Below are positions 1-9,071 of a stretch of 25,000 bases of DNA, piece by piece. Under the pieces are notes generated by a model. That model saw nothing but the letters and a program-made list of their open reading frames with translations, was not told the origin of the DNA and did no database searches. The stretch spans positions 1,608,333-1,633,332 of the forward strand of contig RPFO01000418.1 in assembly GCA_009746045.1 (NCBI GenBank), given 5' to 3'. The first letter of the stretch is position 1; each line of letters begins with the position of its first letter. The DNA is from Mesostigma viride. Its lineage: Eukaryota > Streptophyta > Mesostigmatophyceae > Mesostigmatales > Mesostigmataceae. The position numbers were made by a program, and so were the translations under genes.

Positions 1-70
1 TAGAAGCTCTTGGACTGCGTTCCGTTCTGTAGCATAACACGTGTGGGAAAGGAAAGGGAAAAAAAAAGCA

Positions 71-440
71 AGGCGAGGCGAGGCGAGGCGAGGCGAGGTG
101 AGGCGAGGCGAGGCGAGGCGAGGCGAGGCGAGGCGAGGCGAGGCGAGGCGAGGCGAGGCGAGGCGAGGCGAGGCGAGGCGAGGCGAGGCGAGGCGAGGCG
201 AGGCGAGGCGAGGCGAGGCGAGGCGAGGCGAGGCGAGGCGAGGCGAGGCGAGGCGAGGCGAGGCGAGGCGAGGCGAGGCGAGGCGAGGCGAGGCGAGGCG
301 AGGCGAGGCGAGGCGAGGCGAGGCGAGGCGAGGCGAGGCGAGGCGAGGCGAGGCGAGGCGAGGCGAGGCGAGGCAAGGCGAGGCGAGGCGAGGCAAGGCA
401 ATGCAAGACAAGGAGAGGCAAGGAAAGGCAAGGAAAGGAA
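71..440. repeat. (AGGCG)n pentanucleotide microsatellite
   Basis: About 74 units of AGGCG run nearly without error from 71. There is one early AGGTG variant, and the array decays to AGGCA/AAGGA-type units after about 370. Long open frames through it (Gly-Glu-Ala-Arg-Arg repeats) are an artefact of the period-5 repeat and are not called as genes. Confidence 0.97.
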
Positions 441-881
441 AGGTTTGAAAAGGGCATTGGCTGAAAGGTGACGGGTTGCAGCTAGAATGCATCAACCCTG
501 ACACACGTCGCAGTGGATGCAATATCAAAGCCCATAGAGCCAGCTTATGTTCTGCGGGCTTGGCACCTCCATAAATTGAAAGGTGCTACCATTTACTTCT
601 CTCAAACCATGAAACTACATCTTTGTGAAAATATTTAATTCCCCCATAAGCACCATTGAAACGAAATTACAGAGCCATTGAGCAACCGTCTATGATCTAG
701 GTGTCTCATAGCATCAAAACGAAACTAAAGTGCTGGTCGAGGAAGCATAGCAGCCAGCGTTTGTCCTTCTAAGTCCAACTTGTTCATGCAAGGTGGTGCG
801 GTGCGAGATGGTGGGCAGGACATCAGCAGAGATACTCGCAGGATCTGCGTGCCTGACAGGGACTGAGACGGGTGTACTTAC
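441..881. other. No recognisable gene between microsatellite and GDSL locus
   Basis: The stretch is unique sequence of mixed composition, AT-rich at about 560-720. It could be intron or 3' part of the minus-strand GDSL gene, but I found no further conserved GDSL block (GxND or DxxH) in any minus frame. Confidence 0.4.
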
Positions 882-948
882 GTTAAATGTGCAGTATTCC
901 GATATCTCTGGGTCAGTTTCCCACCACTTGGTGCATGCTCCGCCCATC
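882..948 (-). CDS. Possible small exon downstream of the GDSL exons (weak)
   Basis: On the minus strand a pyrimidine-rich acceptor (TTCCCGCAG) precedes 67 nt that end at a consensus donor (AAC|GTAAGT). The frame open across it reads CTKWWETDPEISEYCTFN, which looks protein-like but matches no GDSL block I know. The phase cannot be tied directly to the exon ending near 1284, so another exon would be needed, or this is chance. Confidence 0.2.
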
Positions 949-1283
949 CTGCGGGAACGAGAAGCCATCGTCCCATCAGAAAGTAGCCTCGCGGAATTAG
1001 CAGACAGGTATAAGCGATGTGTTCGATGTGTTGTTGCGTGGGGTCCACGACTGCGCACCGTCTGAGTTTTACCATGGTTGCTAACGAAGCAAGCGAAATG
1101 GGTATTCCAGAATTGTGCCCATTGCAAGGTATGTGGACGGCTATTAACACACCATCGTAAGCACGTCATGGAGACGTTAATAGTATCGCTTGCACACCAA
1201 TGCAAAGGGTACACGCAAACCTGCTGCCGTTGCGCACGAGGTCATGGGAAAACGCACCCGTAGTTACGGAAAACGTTGCATAC

Positions 1284-1445
1284 AACGCCCGCATCCGTGT
1301 CAAAATTTCCGAAGGGACAGCTCAGCCCCATTTTTTGCGCCAGGTAGTGAGGCCATGTAGGCCCGTTCGACCATACGCGGGCATTCGGAGGTGATGGAGG
1401 CTGGCGTGCGGCTTTCCATGTGCCAAGAACACCGTTCGAGTCGAC
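1284..1445 (-). CDS. GDSL esterase/lipase, exon 2 (3' end uncertain)
   Basis: The exon starts after acceptor GATGTGCAG and continues in phase 0 from exon 1, so the joined protein reads GDSW-VDSNG. This matches the GDS-x-x-D-x-GN block I of the SGNH/GDSL family. Further on it contains ARVWSNGPTWPHYLAQKMGL, which corresponds to the typical plant GDSL segment 'GRFSNGPVWxxYLAxxLGL'. The frame stays open to a stop at 1242-1244. I place the donor at GTATGC (exon end 1284), but GTAACT a little further on is also possible. Blocks III and V, with the catalytic Asp/His, were not found downstream, so the gene model is incomplete or the gene is truncated. Confidence 0.65.
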
Positions 1446-1598
1446 CTGCACATCGTACAGCGGTGACAAGGGAAAACAATGCCAGTAAGCGCAGTAGAAG
1501 AAATGTAATGTTCAAACGCGATGCCTAGAGTTCTGGTGCAAACTTGCGCCAAGCCAGCTCGGCACTACGAGGTGAACCTCGATGGAACGAAATCTTAC
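1446..1598 (-). other. GDSL gene intron 1
   Basis: A 153-bp intron with donor TGG|GTAAGA (1598) and acceptor TGCAG (1446), phase 0. Unlike the other introns in this window it is short and free of tandem repeats. Confidence 0.65.
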
Positions 1599-1721
1599 CC
1601 AGGAATCTCCGTAAGTAAACAAGGCTGGGTACGTCGCTGCGCGTGCAATGCCTGCGAACGCTGCCAGACCCAGCAGGCATAAAACAAGCCTGGCGCTGAG
1701 AGAAGGGCTCATGGATAACAT
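1599..1721 (-). CDS. GDSL esterase/lipase, exon 1 (signal peptide and block I)
   Basis: Secreted SGNH/GDSL hydrolases cleave ester bonds of lipids, acylated polysaccharides or small esters. This 41-residue exon begins with a clear signal peptide: ARLVLCLLGLAAFAGIARA forms a hydrophobic core ending in an A-R-A cleavage site before ATYPALFTYGDSW. Ser40 in YGDS is the expected nucleophile. I chose the ATG at 1721; the one at 1712 works equally well. The open frame reaches back to an ATG at 1826, but that would put 35 polar residues before the signal sequence. The motif is GDSW, not GDSL, which is tolerated in the family. The gene lies 3.3 kb downstream of the PFK stop on the same strand. Family assignment rests on exons 1 and 2 together. 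Confidence 0.65.
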
Positions 1722-1826
1722 TGCTAGAAAATGATTAGGCGACAGGGGCGGGCCGCGGTGTGTCCTGTTCAAGCGATGACAATTTAAGGATGCCGTAATG
1801 GCAACAGGGTTTCGGGAATTGGGCAC

Positions 1827-3487
1827 GGGGCACGTCTACTGGGCTAGGGCAGCACAGAATGCGCTGGTGCCCGCGAGATGCGGGTGGTGGCGTTTATCCA
1901 AGAACTTCACAATTGTGCTAGTATCTCCGAGGTCGCACGTCGCCACGGGGCAAAATTAAAATTAGGTACCCCTGGAGCGCGCGAGATCCTGCATAATTAG
2001 AAAGAGATTCATCATGCTGCCAGTTGCCAGCGAGCTGGCAGAGCTACAGTAATTGTCGGCTGGTTGCCTGGTTCACGGCTTCACGCATCGCGCAATTGTA
2101 AGACCGAGACCCGTTGCAGCAGGGGTGCAGACTTTTCTGAAGGTGGAGGATCGGTAAATACAGTGGAACTGTAGTCGCTGGGGAGTGGGCGTAGGTCCTG
2201 GGCACTGTTCAGTCAGCCAAAGTGAGTGTTGCGACCAACGGCGACCACGTCACTTGCATGCTTAGAGAATGGAAGCGGAATTTGGAACGTATGCAGTTAA
2301 TAACTCCATTGCTCGGTTAAGTCCATTGCTCCTCGGTTGGCTGAAGGGAGCGAGGCAGCGACAGACAGAACAGCCCACTCAAGGCGGGCACGAGCTTTCA
2401 GGCTTTGTGGCATTTGCCACGACGGTCGCTATGATGTCGTACGCCTGGATCGGGACGTCTAAATGGAAGTTCACTTCTGTACATCCTATAGAGCGCGCGG
2501 CTGCTTACGTTCGTAGTTAGCCCACTTGGTCAACTATGATGACGCTTTCGTGGATGCCGTCCGGCTCGGTGTGTCCACAGTCTAGAATGGAATGATGGCT
2601 CGTTTCGCACTTCAGCAAGACAAGCAATATGTGTTCTATTGTACTTTTCGTCAGCAGATCGTGCGTGGGCAGTCAACTTTGCGTAAGAGCACATTACTAT
2701 CCGTGCCTCACCAGACTACTCATTACGTATGTTGCTTTGTGAAGCGAGTGAACCAAATAGTACGTGGGCATGAGGTCGATAGCGGCACGTAGACGGCCTT
2801 GTTTTCAGAAACCTTCTTCATTCGTTCAATTGCTTTTACTATAGATTGTTTCTCCTGGTTAGGTGTACATGTGGCGCTGACTGATTTGGACTCGCCTCTG
2901 GTACGCTATACAGCAGCTGGCCTAATTTCAACAGGCAATAACTGTGCTCATTGCCACAACCAGTAGGGCTGCGGAAGGGGGCATTTTGCATGGTAGTCAC
3001 AGCAACTTGGGCTTCAGCAGCAGTCTAGAGCTTCAGGCATGTGGTGTATGCGGTAAGTAGATCCCTAGAACGAGGCTACAACTATGAAATCTTATTTCCA
3101 AGAAGGTTTTTATTAGTGTACTTTTATTTTATATTGCTGTATTTGCGTTTCACAAAGGTGAAGGTTTCGTGTCGGCTTGCTAGGGTCTCACATAGATCTA
3201 TTTCAAGTGTCTAATTGATGTCAGTCCTACGTTACGCTCATGAACAAGATGCCGGTAAATCTTGGACCTGAAGTTGTAACCTCATAATTAGCTGTAGAAG
3301 AAGCCAGCCCATCGTTGTGCAATCATATTGGGCATTTATTCATGCGTACACATTATGAGATGACATTATTACTGTTTATCTGTAAGACCGCCTACACTCG
3401 AAATGTGATTTAGCGCTTACTGTCAGAAGGAATGCGCACCGCCAGCTATTGAAGTCTGCTGGCTTTCTTATGTCTGATTATGCACAC
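1827..3487. other. Intergenic, no supported gene
   Basis: Only short open frames occur (for example 2269-2520 and 2592-2792, plus strand), with no domain, signal peptide or splice context that I recognise. The region contains the presumptive promoter of the minus-strand GDSL gene just above 1721-1826. I see no TATA-like element that I would call, and no repeat array. Confidence 0.5.
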
Positions 3488-3664
3488 GTTTGTTTGTTTG
3501 TTTGTCCGTCCGTCCACCCACCCACACACACACACACGCACCCACCCACCCACCCACCCACCCACCCGCCCGCCCGCCCGCCCGCCCGCCCGCCCGCCCG
3601 CCCGCCGCCCGCCCGCCCGCCCACCTGCCCCGCCCGCCCGCCCGCCCACCCACCCACCCACCCA
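3488..3664. repeat. Compound tetranucleotide microsatellite
   Basis: Successive blocks of different four-base units abut in phase: (GTTT)n, (GTCC)n, (CCCA)n, (CA)n, (CCCA)n, (CCCG)n with one phase slip near 3605 and interruptions near 3625, then (CCCA)n again, followed by ATTC-type units to about 3700. The Pro/His/Ala/Arg-rich and Gly/Val/Ala-rich open frames across it are artefacts. Confidence 0.95.
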
Positions 3665-3857
3665 TTAATCAATTTTTGTGTTCGTTCATTCATTCACTGC
3701 ATAGAGCGTTCATGATATTCCATACAGTTCGCAATTTGCATCGAAGCAATGAGAATCTGTACATACGTAGATTTGACTGTTGTTTTCTCACATTCTTAGG
3801 CTCCGGGCGCCTGGGCCTAGAGCTGGGCCGCCTCGCCCGCACATGCAGACGTCCATG

Positions 3858-4140
3858 TGGACACATCGATCAGATACTAGGCTAATTAGCACCGAGCCGG
3901 CCCAGCCAGGGCCCACACTTTAATTGTCCTCACATGGCGAGCTAGCGCCCCCGGCCATGCGCAGCAAGGTGACCACCCGGCCTGGGCTTTCCACGACAGG
4001 CTAGGCAGCTACTAGGGGCATGTGCTCTCCCAGCTAGATCGAAGAACGGGCTCACGCCCGGGCAGCCTCCTGGCTTATCTGTGATTGTGGCCGGGCTCAC
4101 TCATTTGGTGCTCCGTGACTAGCTCCCCAACGGGAGCACG
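3858..4140 (+). repeat. Dispersed repeat, copy A
   Basis: This stretch aligns, with divergence, to 13382-13604. Shared segments include TGGACACATC, TGTCCTCACATGGCG, GGCCACCCGG/GACCACCCGG and CAGCCTCCTGG followed by TTAT.TGTGAT. Its right end (CTCCCCAACGGGAGCACG, about 4123-4140) recurs inverted at 11464-11481 beside the LINE remnant. It could be a SINE or LINE 3' end; I see no convincing pol III boxes. Confidence 0.6.
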
Positions 4141-4812
4141 TGTTATAAGTACGCTCGCGTGATGCAGTCATGTGTATATATTAATTAATATTGATCACCA
4201 GATCTACAAGAGACCTGCTCTAGAGCTGACGTACATCCCTGGCATGACTGACTTGCATGTCTGCATGCAAAGACGCCGTGGTGCATTATTATATAAAGGT
4301 ATATAGTTGTCTCACTTCATTATAATAACACTGGTCTCGTTCATATATTACAATACTACTATATACACAACAGCCATTTCCTATATTAAGCCCGAGCAGT
4401 CTGGGTGGCCACACATCAGGCCCAGCGCCAGGCCAGTGGCATCTTCCACCCTTGTCCATCATTCAGGGCAAGTAAAGCTGAAGTAAACCTGGTCAGGCTT
4501 TCATAATCTACAACATCAGCATGATAAGAGTGACTGGCTAGGCAGTGCTCCAATTACTCTTCCTGTCCTACTCACATTCCCATTCCCTGTTTCCTACTCA
4601 CTCCAAGCAGGCAAAAAAAATGTTAATTTGCCATGCACACAATGTTGAGATATCCAGAACCAACGTTGCTTGCTGCCACATTGCCGCTTCACTCGGGCCA
4701 CCAAACAAACCCATTAGACAGGGACTTGTAAGTATGGCTGGCCAGCTCACTGATTGCTGATGGTACCGCTCCAACCCATCGAAGCAAAGGCACGAGTGGT
4801 CCACTAAACTCT
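4141..4812. other. Intergenic, no supported gene
   Basis: AT-rich unique sequence (about 4160-4390) grades into mixed sequence downstream of the PFK gene. No coding region, RNA gene or array is recognisable. Confidence 0.5.
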
Positions 4813-4836
4813 CTAAGTAGGTAGGTACCTACTTAG
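4813..4836. terminator. Perfect 10-bp hairpin downstream of PFK
   Basis: CTAAGTAGGT and ACCTACTTAG form a perfect 10-bp stem with a 4-nt loop (AGGT). It lies about 170 bp past the PFK stop codon, so it could fall in the 3' UTR or at the transcript end. The functional assignment is inference; only the palindrome is seen. Confidence 0.4.
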
Positions 4837-4875
4837 AACCATACGTGATGAGGTGAACAAAGAAAGAATCCGTCG

Positions 4876-4915
4876 CGCACGGTGCCACACGGTACTGCTC
4901 GAGTCCGCCCACGTT
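4876..4915 (-). repeat. Decayed copy of the PFK 3' coding end
   Basis: On the minus strand the last codons of PFK exon 2 (GAGCAGTACCACGTGACG) recur 128 bp downstream as GAGCAGTACCGTGTGGCA. Both are followed at similar distance by GATTC and preceded by an AACG-containing segment. It looks like a diverged tandem duplicate of the end of the coding region, lying beyond the stop. Confidence 0.5.
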
Positions 4916-5004
4916 GTAGCATGAATCATGATTGCATGTGTTGTGCTGGCAACCAACCCCGATCAATGCCAGTCCGCAAAAAGAGACTCTGTGGACTTGA
5001 CGAA

Positions 5005-5471
5005 TCACGTCGTCACGTGGTACTGCTCGTACCCGTTGAACGCCGCACACAACGGGTCATCCTGCAGCGTGTGGCAGTACTCCATCGCGAGCAGCGGGTT
5101 TTTCAACATCGCATCCGTGAACTCGTCCTGGTGCCGGTACACCCCCTGGGGGCTGTCACTCTTTGCGACCACCTGCCCCGACTGCCCCTCCCCCTCGCCA
5201 ACGGCACTCCTCTCGACAACCGGCCGGAACGTGGGCTGACTGGTCATCGCGAGCACTTTGGCCCACAGCCGGCCCGTCACGTTCACGCGCACAATCCCGC
5301 CATCCGCCACGATGCACTCCATCGGGATGTAGCAGCGGTGGCCGTTGAGCGACCCCGTCACGAACCCGGTGTACCCGGCGAACGCGCCGTGCACGGCCGC
5401 GCGCGCGATGGAGCTCGAGTAGATGTTGTCGGTCGCATTGGGTGGGATGGCACGGATCATGTAGGTCGGGT
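5005..5471 (-). CDS. PFK: PFK exon 2 (C-terminal half of the PFK fold)
   Basis: The exon starts after GCCCCGCAG and encodes PTYMIRAIPPNATDN, then AVHGAFAGYTGFVTG, NGHRCYIP and GRLWAKVLAMTSQPTF, all hallmarks of plant-type PFK. A tail follows that I do not recognise, rich in Glu/Gly/Gln and ending QYHVTT at TGA 5005-5007. A hidden donor near the end (for example GTGACG) cannot be excluded, since a diverged copy of this end lies 128 bp downstream. Confidence 0.9.
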
Positions 5472-8400
5472 CTGCGGGGCATTAGCCCGGGGGATGGGGA
5501 GGCGCGACGCACGCATTAGGGGACAAGATAACAACCTGGGGGTCACAGGATGGCACGGATCATGTAGGTCGGGTCTCACTGCGGGGCATTCGTTTGGGGA
5601 TGGTTGAGGAGGCGCAACACACACATGGGGGATGGTGGGGTTTAGGGAAGAGTGCGGATCATGTACGTCGGCCGGGCATTCAGGGATGGTTCAGGAGGCG
5701 CAACACCAGCATCAAGGGTAAGGGGATGGGTGGGGCAGGCAAAAGGGGGTTGAGCGGATAGCACATGCAGGGCAGTTCAGGGGGTCATTAAGACCAGGGG
5801 ATGATTTGGGAGGCGCAACACGCACAAGGGGAAAAAGTACCAGTTTAAGGGGTGTCATGGGATGGCATGGATCATGTAGGTCCGGTCGGCCCGGCATTAG
5901 GGGGAGGTTTAAATAAAATTATAGCACGTGCACTGCATTATGTGGGCACCAATCAAGGACCCTGCAATCCCTATACACAACGAGAACCAGCTTCTCTCAT
6001 TGGGGGGGGGGAGGGGGAGGCCAACACGCAAAAGGGGCCAGGGTCAGGGGATGGCGCATTTCATGTAGGTGAGGACAGGGGTTCGTTAGATTGGTAGGGT
6101 TTGGGGAGTTGGGGGAATTGAGGAGGCACAAACACCCATCGAGGGTGAAGGGGTGGAAGGGGGACCAAAAGGGGGGTCAGGGGATGTGGGGATTCATGTA
6201 GGTCGGGTCTGAAGGGTGATGGAGGGGGAGGTGCAAGCGGAGGGTAAGGGAGCGGGAGAGGAGGCAACAGGGAGGTCAGGGAATGAGGGGAGAGTTTAGG
6301 GGGTTCGATGGGCAGGGATATTGCGAGGCAGGTTGTTTGCCATGCCATCTTCTTGAACGCACTGTGGTAAGGTGAATAACTGCATGTTGTTGAATGCATA
6401 CTGCCTATGCTGCTCATGCTGCCTATGCTGCCCATGCTGCCCATGCTGCCCATGCTGCCCATGCTGCCCACGTCGCACACCGCACAACATACAACGCACA
6501 ATGCTCGAAAATGAAACAAATAGGCAAACCTTGATGTAAGCTCTTTTGCTCCACTTGTTTCATTCTTTCCATGAAACTACCCAGGTGTAAGGATTTATCA
6601 TGGTCAATGCCCCCTGGGAAAAAAACTTACTAAAGCTGACTAAGGCCGGCCGTGGCCTGAAACTAAATAGAGGCGCCCTTATACAGTCAAATGCATGCCC
6701 GCAGGCGGGTGTTCTCTTAAATTCATTACAATTCATTTAACAATATTCAGTAGCATAAGAATACTATTCATCACTTATGTTATCAACTAGAAAGCAAACA
6801 TAACACTAATGAAAAGCTGCAACCTGCGTACGCAGATCATGCGCGCAGACATGCTTAGTGAGCGCATGAATCATGCATGGATGTGCGACGATGCAAACAA
6901 TGCAAAAAACTGGGAGAACGTATACTAAAGATTAAACTGTATTATAAGACTACTAGTACTAAACTTGGATTAAGAGCTAGTTGCCATAATATGCTATGGG
7001 CATGTGGTGTACTCTGAGCACGACCCAGCTCACCCAGGCCCTTCACATTCAGTGGTCATGCAGGCAGAAGCGAAACAAGAATCAACGATCGTGAATAACC
7101 AAGCAAGCAAGGAAAAACCACTCTCATCACCTTTGAAACCAGGTTTTCTCGCCCCCCAAATCTTTCACTTCATTAAAAAAAGAACTCCACGTGAAGCGCA
7201 CCGATGTGCTACATCACTTGCACTTCCGCCATAATTGCTGCGACAAAGATCCAATCAAAATCCGTTGTCCAAGCTCAAAGGCCAACTCTTGCCACAGACT
7301 GATAGTACCTTATCATTATCACAGAAACATCGAGTGCTAACAATAACTGGCTGGGAATGAACGTGAACGAAGAAGCATGGGCAAATAACATATTGTTTCT
7401 GCCTTCACTTTTTAAATCCGTGGCACGAATTCCTCCAATAGTTTTTAAATGGAAATGTACAATGATTGCGCTAATGAGATAAGCGTAATTAACCCAAACC
7501 GCTTCTAACCGGCCAAGACCTCTCACCTGAGGCTTGTGTAAACGAAAAACATTTTCTGCATTTGAAGCTTAAAAATTGTTTCAATTATTATTTCTATGTC
7601 ATTGTACTTGTAATTCGGATTCTCACACTTGTCTACTTCAGTCTTCCCCTCTTGCCTATGCCACCTACTCGTCGATTTGATCATAGGTTGTCTCCTTGAT
7701 AGGATGACTAATAGTTGTCTCATTGATAGGACGCTACTCACCGATATATTTGATGGAGAGCGGTCCGCGACTAAGCCCCGGACGTTTATTGTCTGTGTTG
7801 AAGTGCTCCTTGAGCCGTTCAGCCAACCACAGGCCGGCGTTAGACCCCGAATCACCGCATGTGCAAAGAAGTCCCTCGTCGTCCTCCTCTGGCGTGTATG
7901 ACGCCCTCGCGCTCATCGCCTCGCGCCCAGCCCCTTCTGCCAGCACGATGACCACGTGGCCGTTCTGGTTGAGCCGGTGGCGCACAAACTCATACAGGCC
8001 GCCCTTGCCCTCGAGGTAAAAGGGGACCTCGGGGATGAGGCAGCAGTCGACGTCACGAGACGCCAGCGTCGCATGCATGGCGATGAATCCGGTCTTCTGG
8101 CCCATGAGTTTCACGATGCCGACACCGTTGGGGAAACTCTCGGCCTCCACGTGAGCGGAACTGATGGCGCGCTGGGCCTCCTCGACGGCCGAGTCGAATC
8201 CGAACGACTTGTCGACGATCGGGACGTCGTTATCGACCGTCTCGGGGATCCCGCAGATGGATATTTTTAGCTTGCGCTTGCGGGCCGCGCGGTAGAGCTC
8301 GTACGCGCCGCGCTGCGTGCCGTCGCCGCCCAGGATGAAGACCATGTTGATCTCACGATCGACCAGCGAGTTGAGGATGCGGTCCGTGTCCTGAACGCCG

Positions 8401-9071
8401 CGGCCGCAGCCGAGGATGCTGCCTCCCTTGTGGTGGATCGCGTTCACGAGCCGTGGGGTCAGGCGCAGCATGTCGGCCGCGTAGAAGCCGCGGTAGCCGT
8501 TCTGGACGCCCAGGATGTTACGGACGCCGTAGTTGATCCAGAGGCTGTTAACGATCTCGCGGATCACGCTGTTGAGGCCCGGGCACAGCCCGCCGCAGGT
8601 CACGATCGCCGCGGTCACATCCGTGGGATTGAAATAGATGTTCGGCCGCGGGCCAGCCTTCTCGAAGTAAAGCCCGTCGTCATCATCCGGGCTGTCTATC
8701 CGCACCACCTTTTGAGCCACGAACTCCCTTTGAGTAACAAAGACTTCTTCGGCGCATTCCAGCTCCGGCTGGGCGGCGATTGGGTTCTGAATTAAGGGCA
8801 GATTCTCGATGTAATCCCTCAAATGAGGCGCGCACTCGACTATGCCGTTTCCTAACGAAGCGCACGTTGTCCTGCGAGTCGACTTGTTTTGCAGTGTCGA
8901 TCGAAATGGAGCGTGCTGCACCACGGGCAGCTTCAAACCGCGTGGGCGAAAAGGATTAAGGCCAACAGACCGGAGTGCGGTAGGGTGGACAGGTGCGCAG
9001 CGGCGATTTCGATGCTCAACCAGCGGTTCTACCAAGAAAACGGCGGGAGTACACGCACAGACGGACGCCAT
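5005..9071 (-). CDS. PFK: ATP-dependent 6-phosphofructokinase, plant-type, probably plastid-targeted (two exons)
   Basis: The enzyme phosphorylates fructose 6-phosphate to fructose 1,6-bisphosphate, the committed step of glycolysis. The coding sequence is the join of 9071-7742 and 5471-5005 (minus). The splice creates GAC (Asp) and restores the conserved KYI-D-PTYMIRAIP of plant PFKs exactly. The predicted protein is 598 residues, longer than the roughly 450-530 usual for plant PFKs, because of an N-terminal extension of about 100 residues and a C-terminal tail of about 65. The start ATG lies in a good context (GACATGGCG), with an in-frame TAG 15 nt upstream. The Arg/Ser-rich, nearly acid-free first 70 residues suggest a chloroplast transit peptide (inference). 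GGDGT indicates ATP, not pyrophosphate, as phosphoryl donor. Two usually invariant positions differ (Glu277, Gln325), so full activity is not certain. Confidence 0.93.
5447..6240 (-). repeat. Tandem array of PFK exon-2 edge plus acceptor (about 100-bp unit, 7-8 copies)
   Basis: The segment GGATCATGTAGGTCGGGTCT (plus strand; the start of exon 2 and its acceptor) begins a unit that recurs through the intron. Its CATGTA core lies at 5458 (real), 5561, 5660, a decayed copy near 5765, then 5873, 6062 and 6195. Each is followed about 40-60 bp on by a GGAGGCGCAACAC-like block (about 5500, 5600, 5690, 5805, 6010, 6120, 6225). The first 25 or so exon bases are included in the unit. In the 5561 copy the intron-exon border reads CCCCGCAG followed by a TGAG insertion and then ACCCGACCTACATGATCCG. 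Confidence 0.9.
5472..7741 (-). other. PFK intron
   Basis: A 2,270-bp GT-AG intron (phase 1) with donor GTGAGT at 7741 and acceptor CCCCGCAG ending at 5472. It contains an approximately 100-bp tandem array next to the acceptor, a 9-bp minisatellite and a 28-bp imperfect duplication near the donor (7684-7731). The rest (about 6480-7680) is AT-richer unique sequence with no further feature. Confidence 0.88.
6397..6470. repeat. 9-bp minisatellite (CATGCTGCC)n in PFK intron
   Basis: About eight units of CATGCTGCC occur, with TATGCTGCC and CATGCTGCT variants at the left end. Confidence 0.9.
7742..9071 (-). CDS. PFK: PFK exon 1 (transit peptide and catalytic core)
   Basis: It encodes 443 residues plus the first base of Asp444. 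Motifs in order: GGLCPGLN at 160-167 (nucleotide loop), GYRGF at 192-196, LGCGRG with Arg224 (equivalent to E. coli Arg72), GGDGT at 248-252, PETVDND at 276-282 with catalytic base Asp280, SFGFDSAVEEAQRAI at 289-303, MGQ at 323-325 where MGR is expected, and LASRDVDCCLIPEVPFYLEG at 336-355. GGDGTQRGA is closer to the cytosolic-type plant PFKs than to the GGNGTHAGA form I recall for a plastid PFK. The donor is ATCG|GTGAGT at 7741. Confidence 0.93.

Noticed and set aside
10-471. Gly-Glu-Ala-Arg repeat protein
   Set aside because: Product of a (AGGCG)n microsatellite; several frames are open equally and there is no flanking coding sequence.
714-1214. 166-codon minus-strand open frame
   Set aside because: Of a length expected by chance in 25 kb, with no domain; only its short middle part has splice-like borders, listed separately at low confidence.
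2269-2792. Two small plus-strand frames as genes
   Set aside because: No recognisable domain, start context, splice borders or codon signal; kept as unannotated intergenic sequence.
4882-5607. 241-codon plus-strand open frame
   Set aside because: Antisense shadow of PFK exon 2 and its repeat array; high GC at third positions opens the opposite strand.
7956-8795. Plus-strand open frames opposite PFK exon 1
   Set aside because: Shadow frames of the strongly supported PFK coding sequence.
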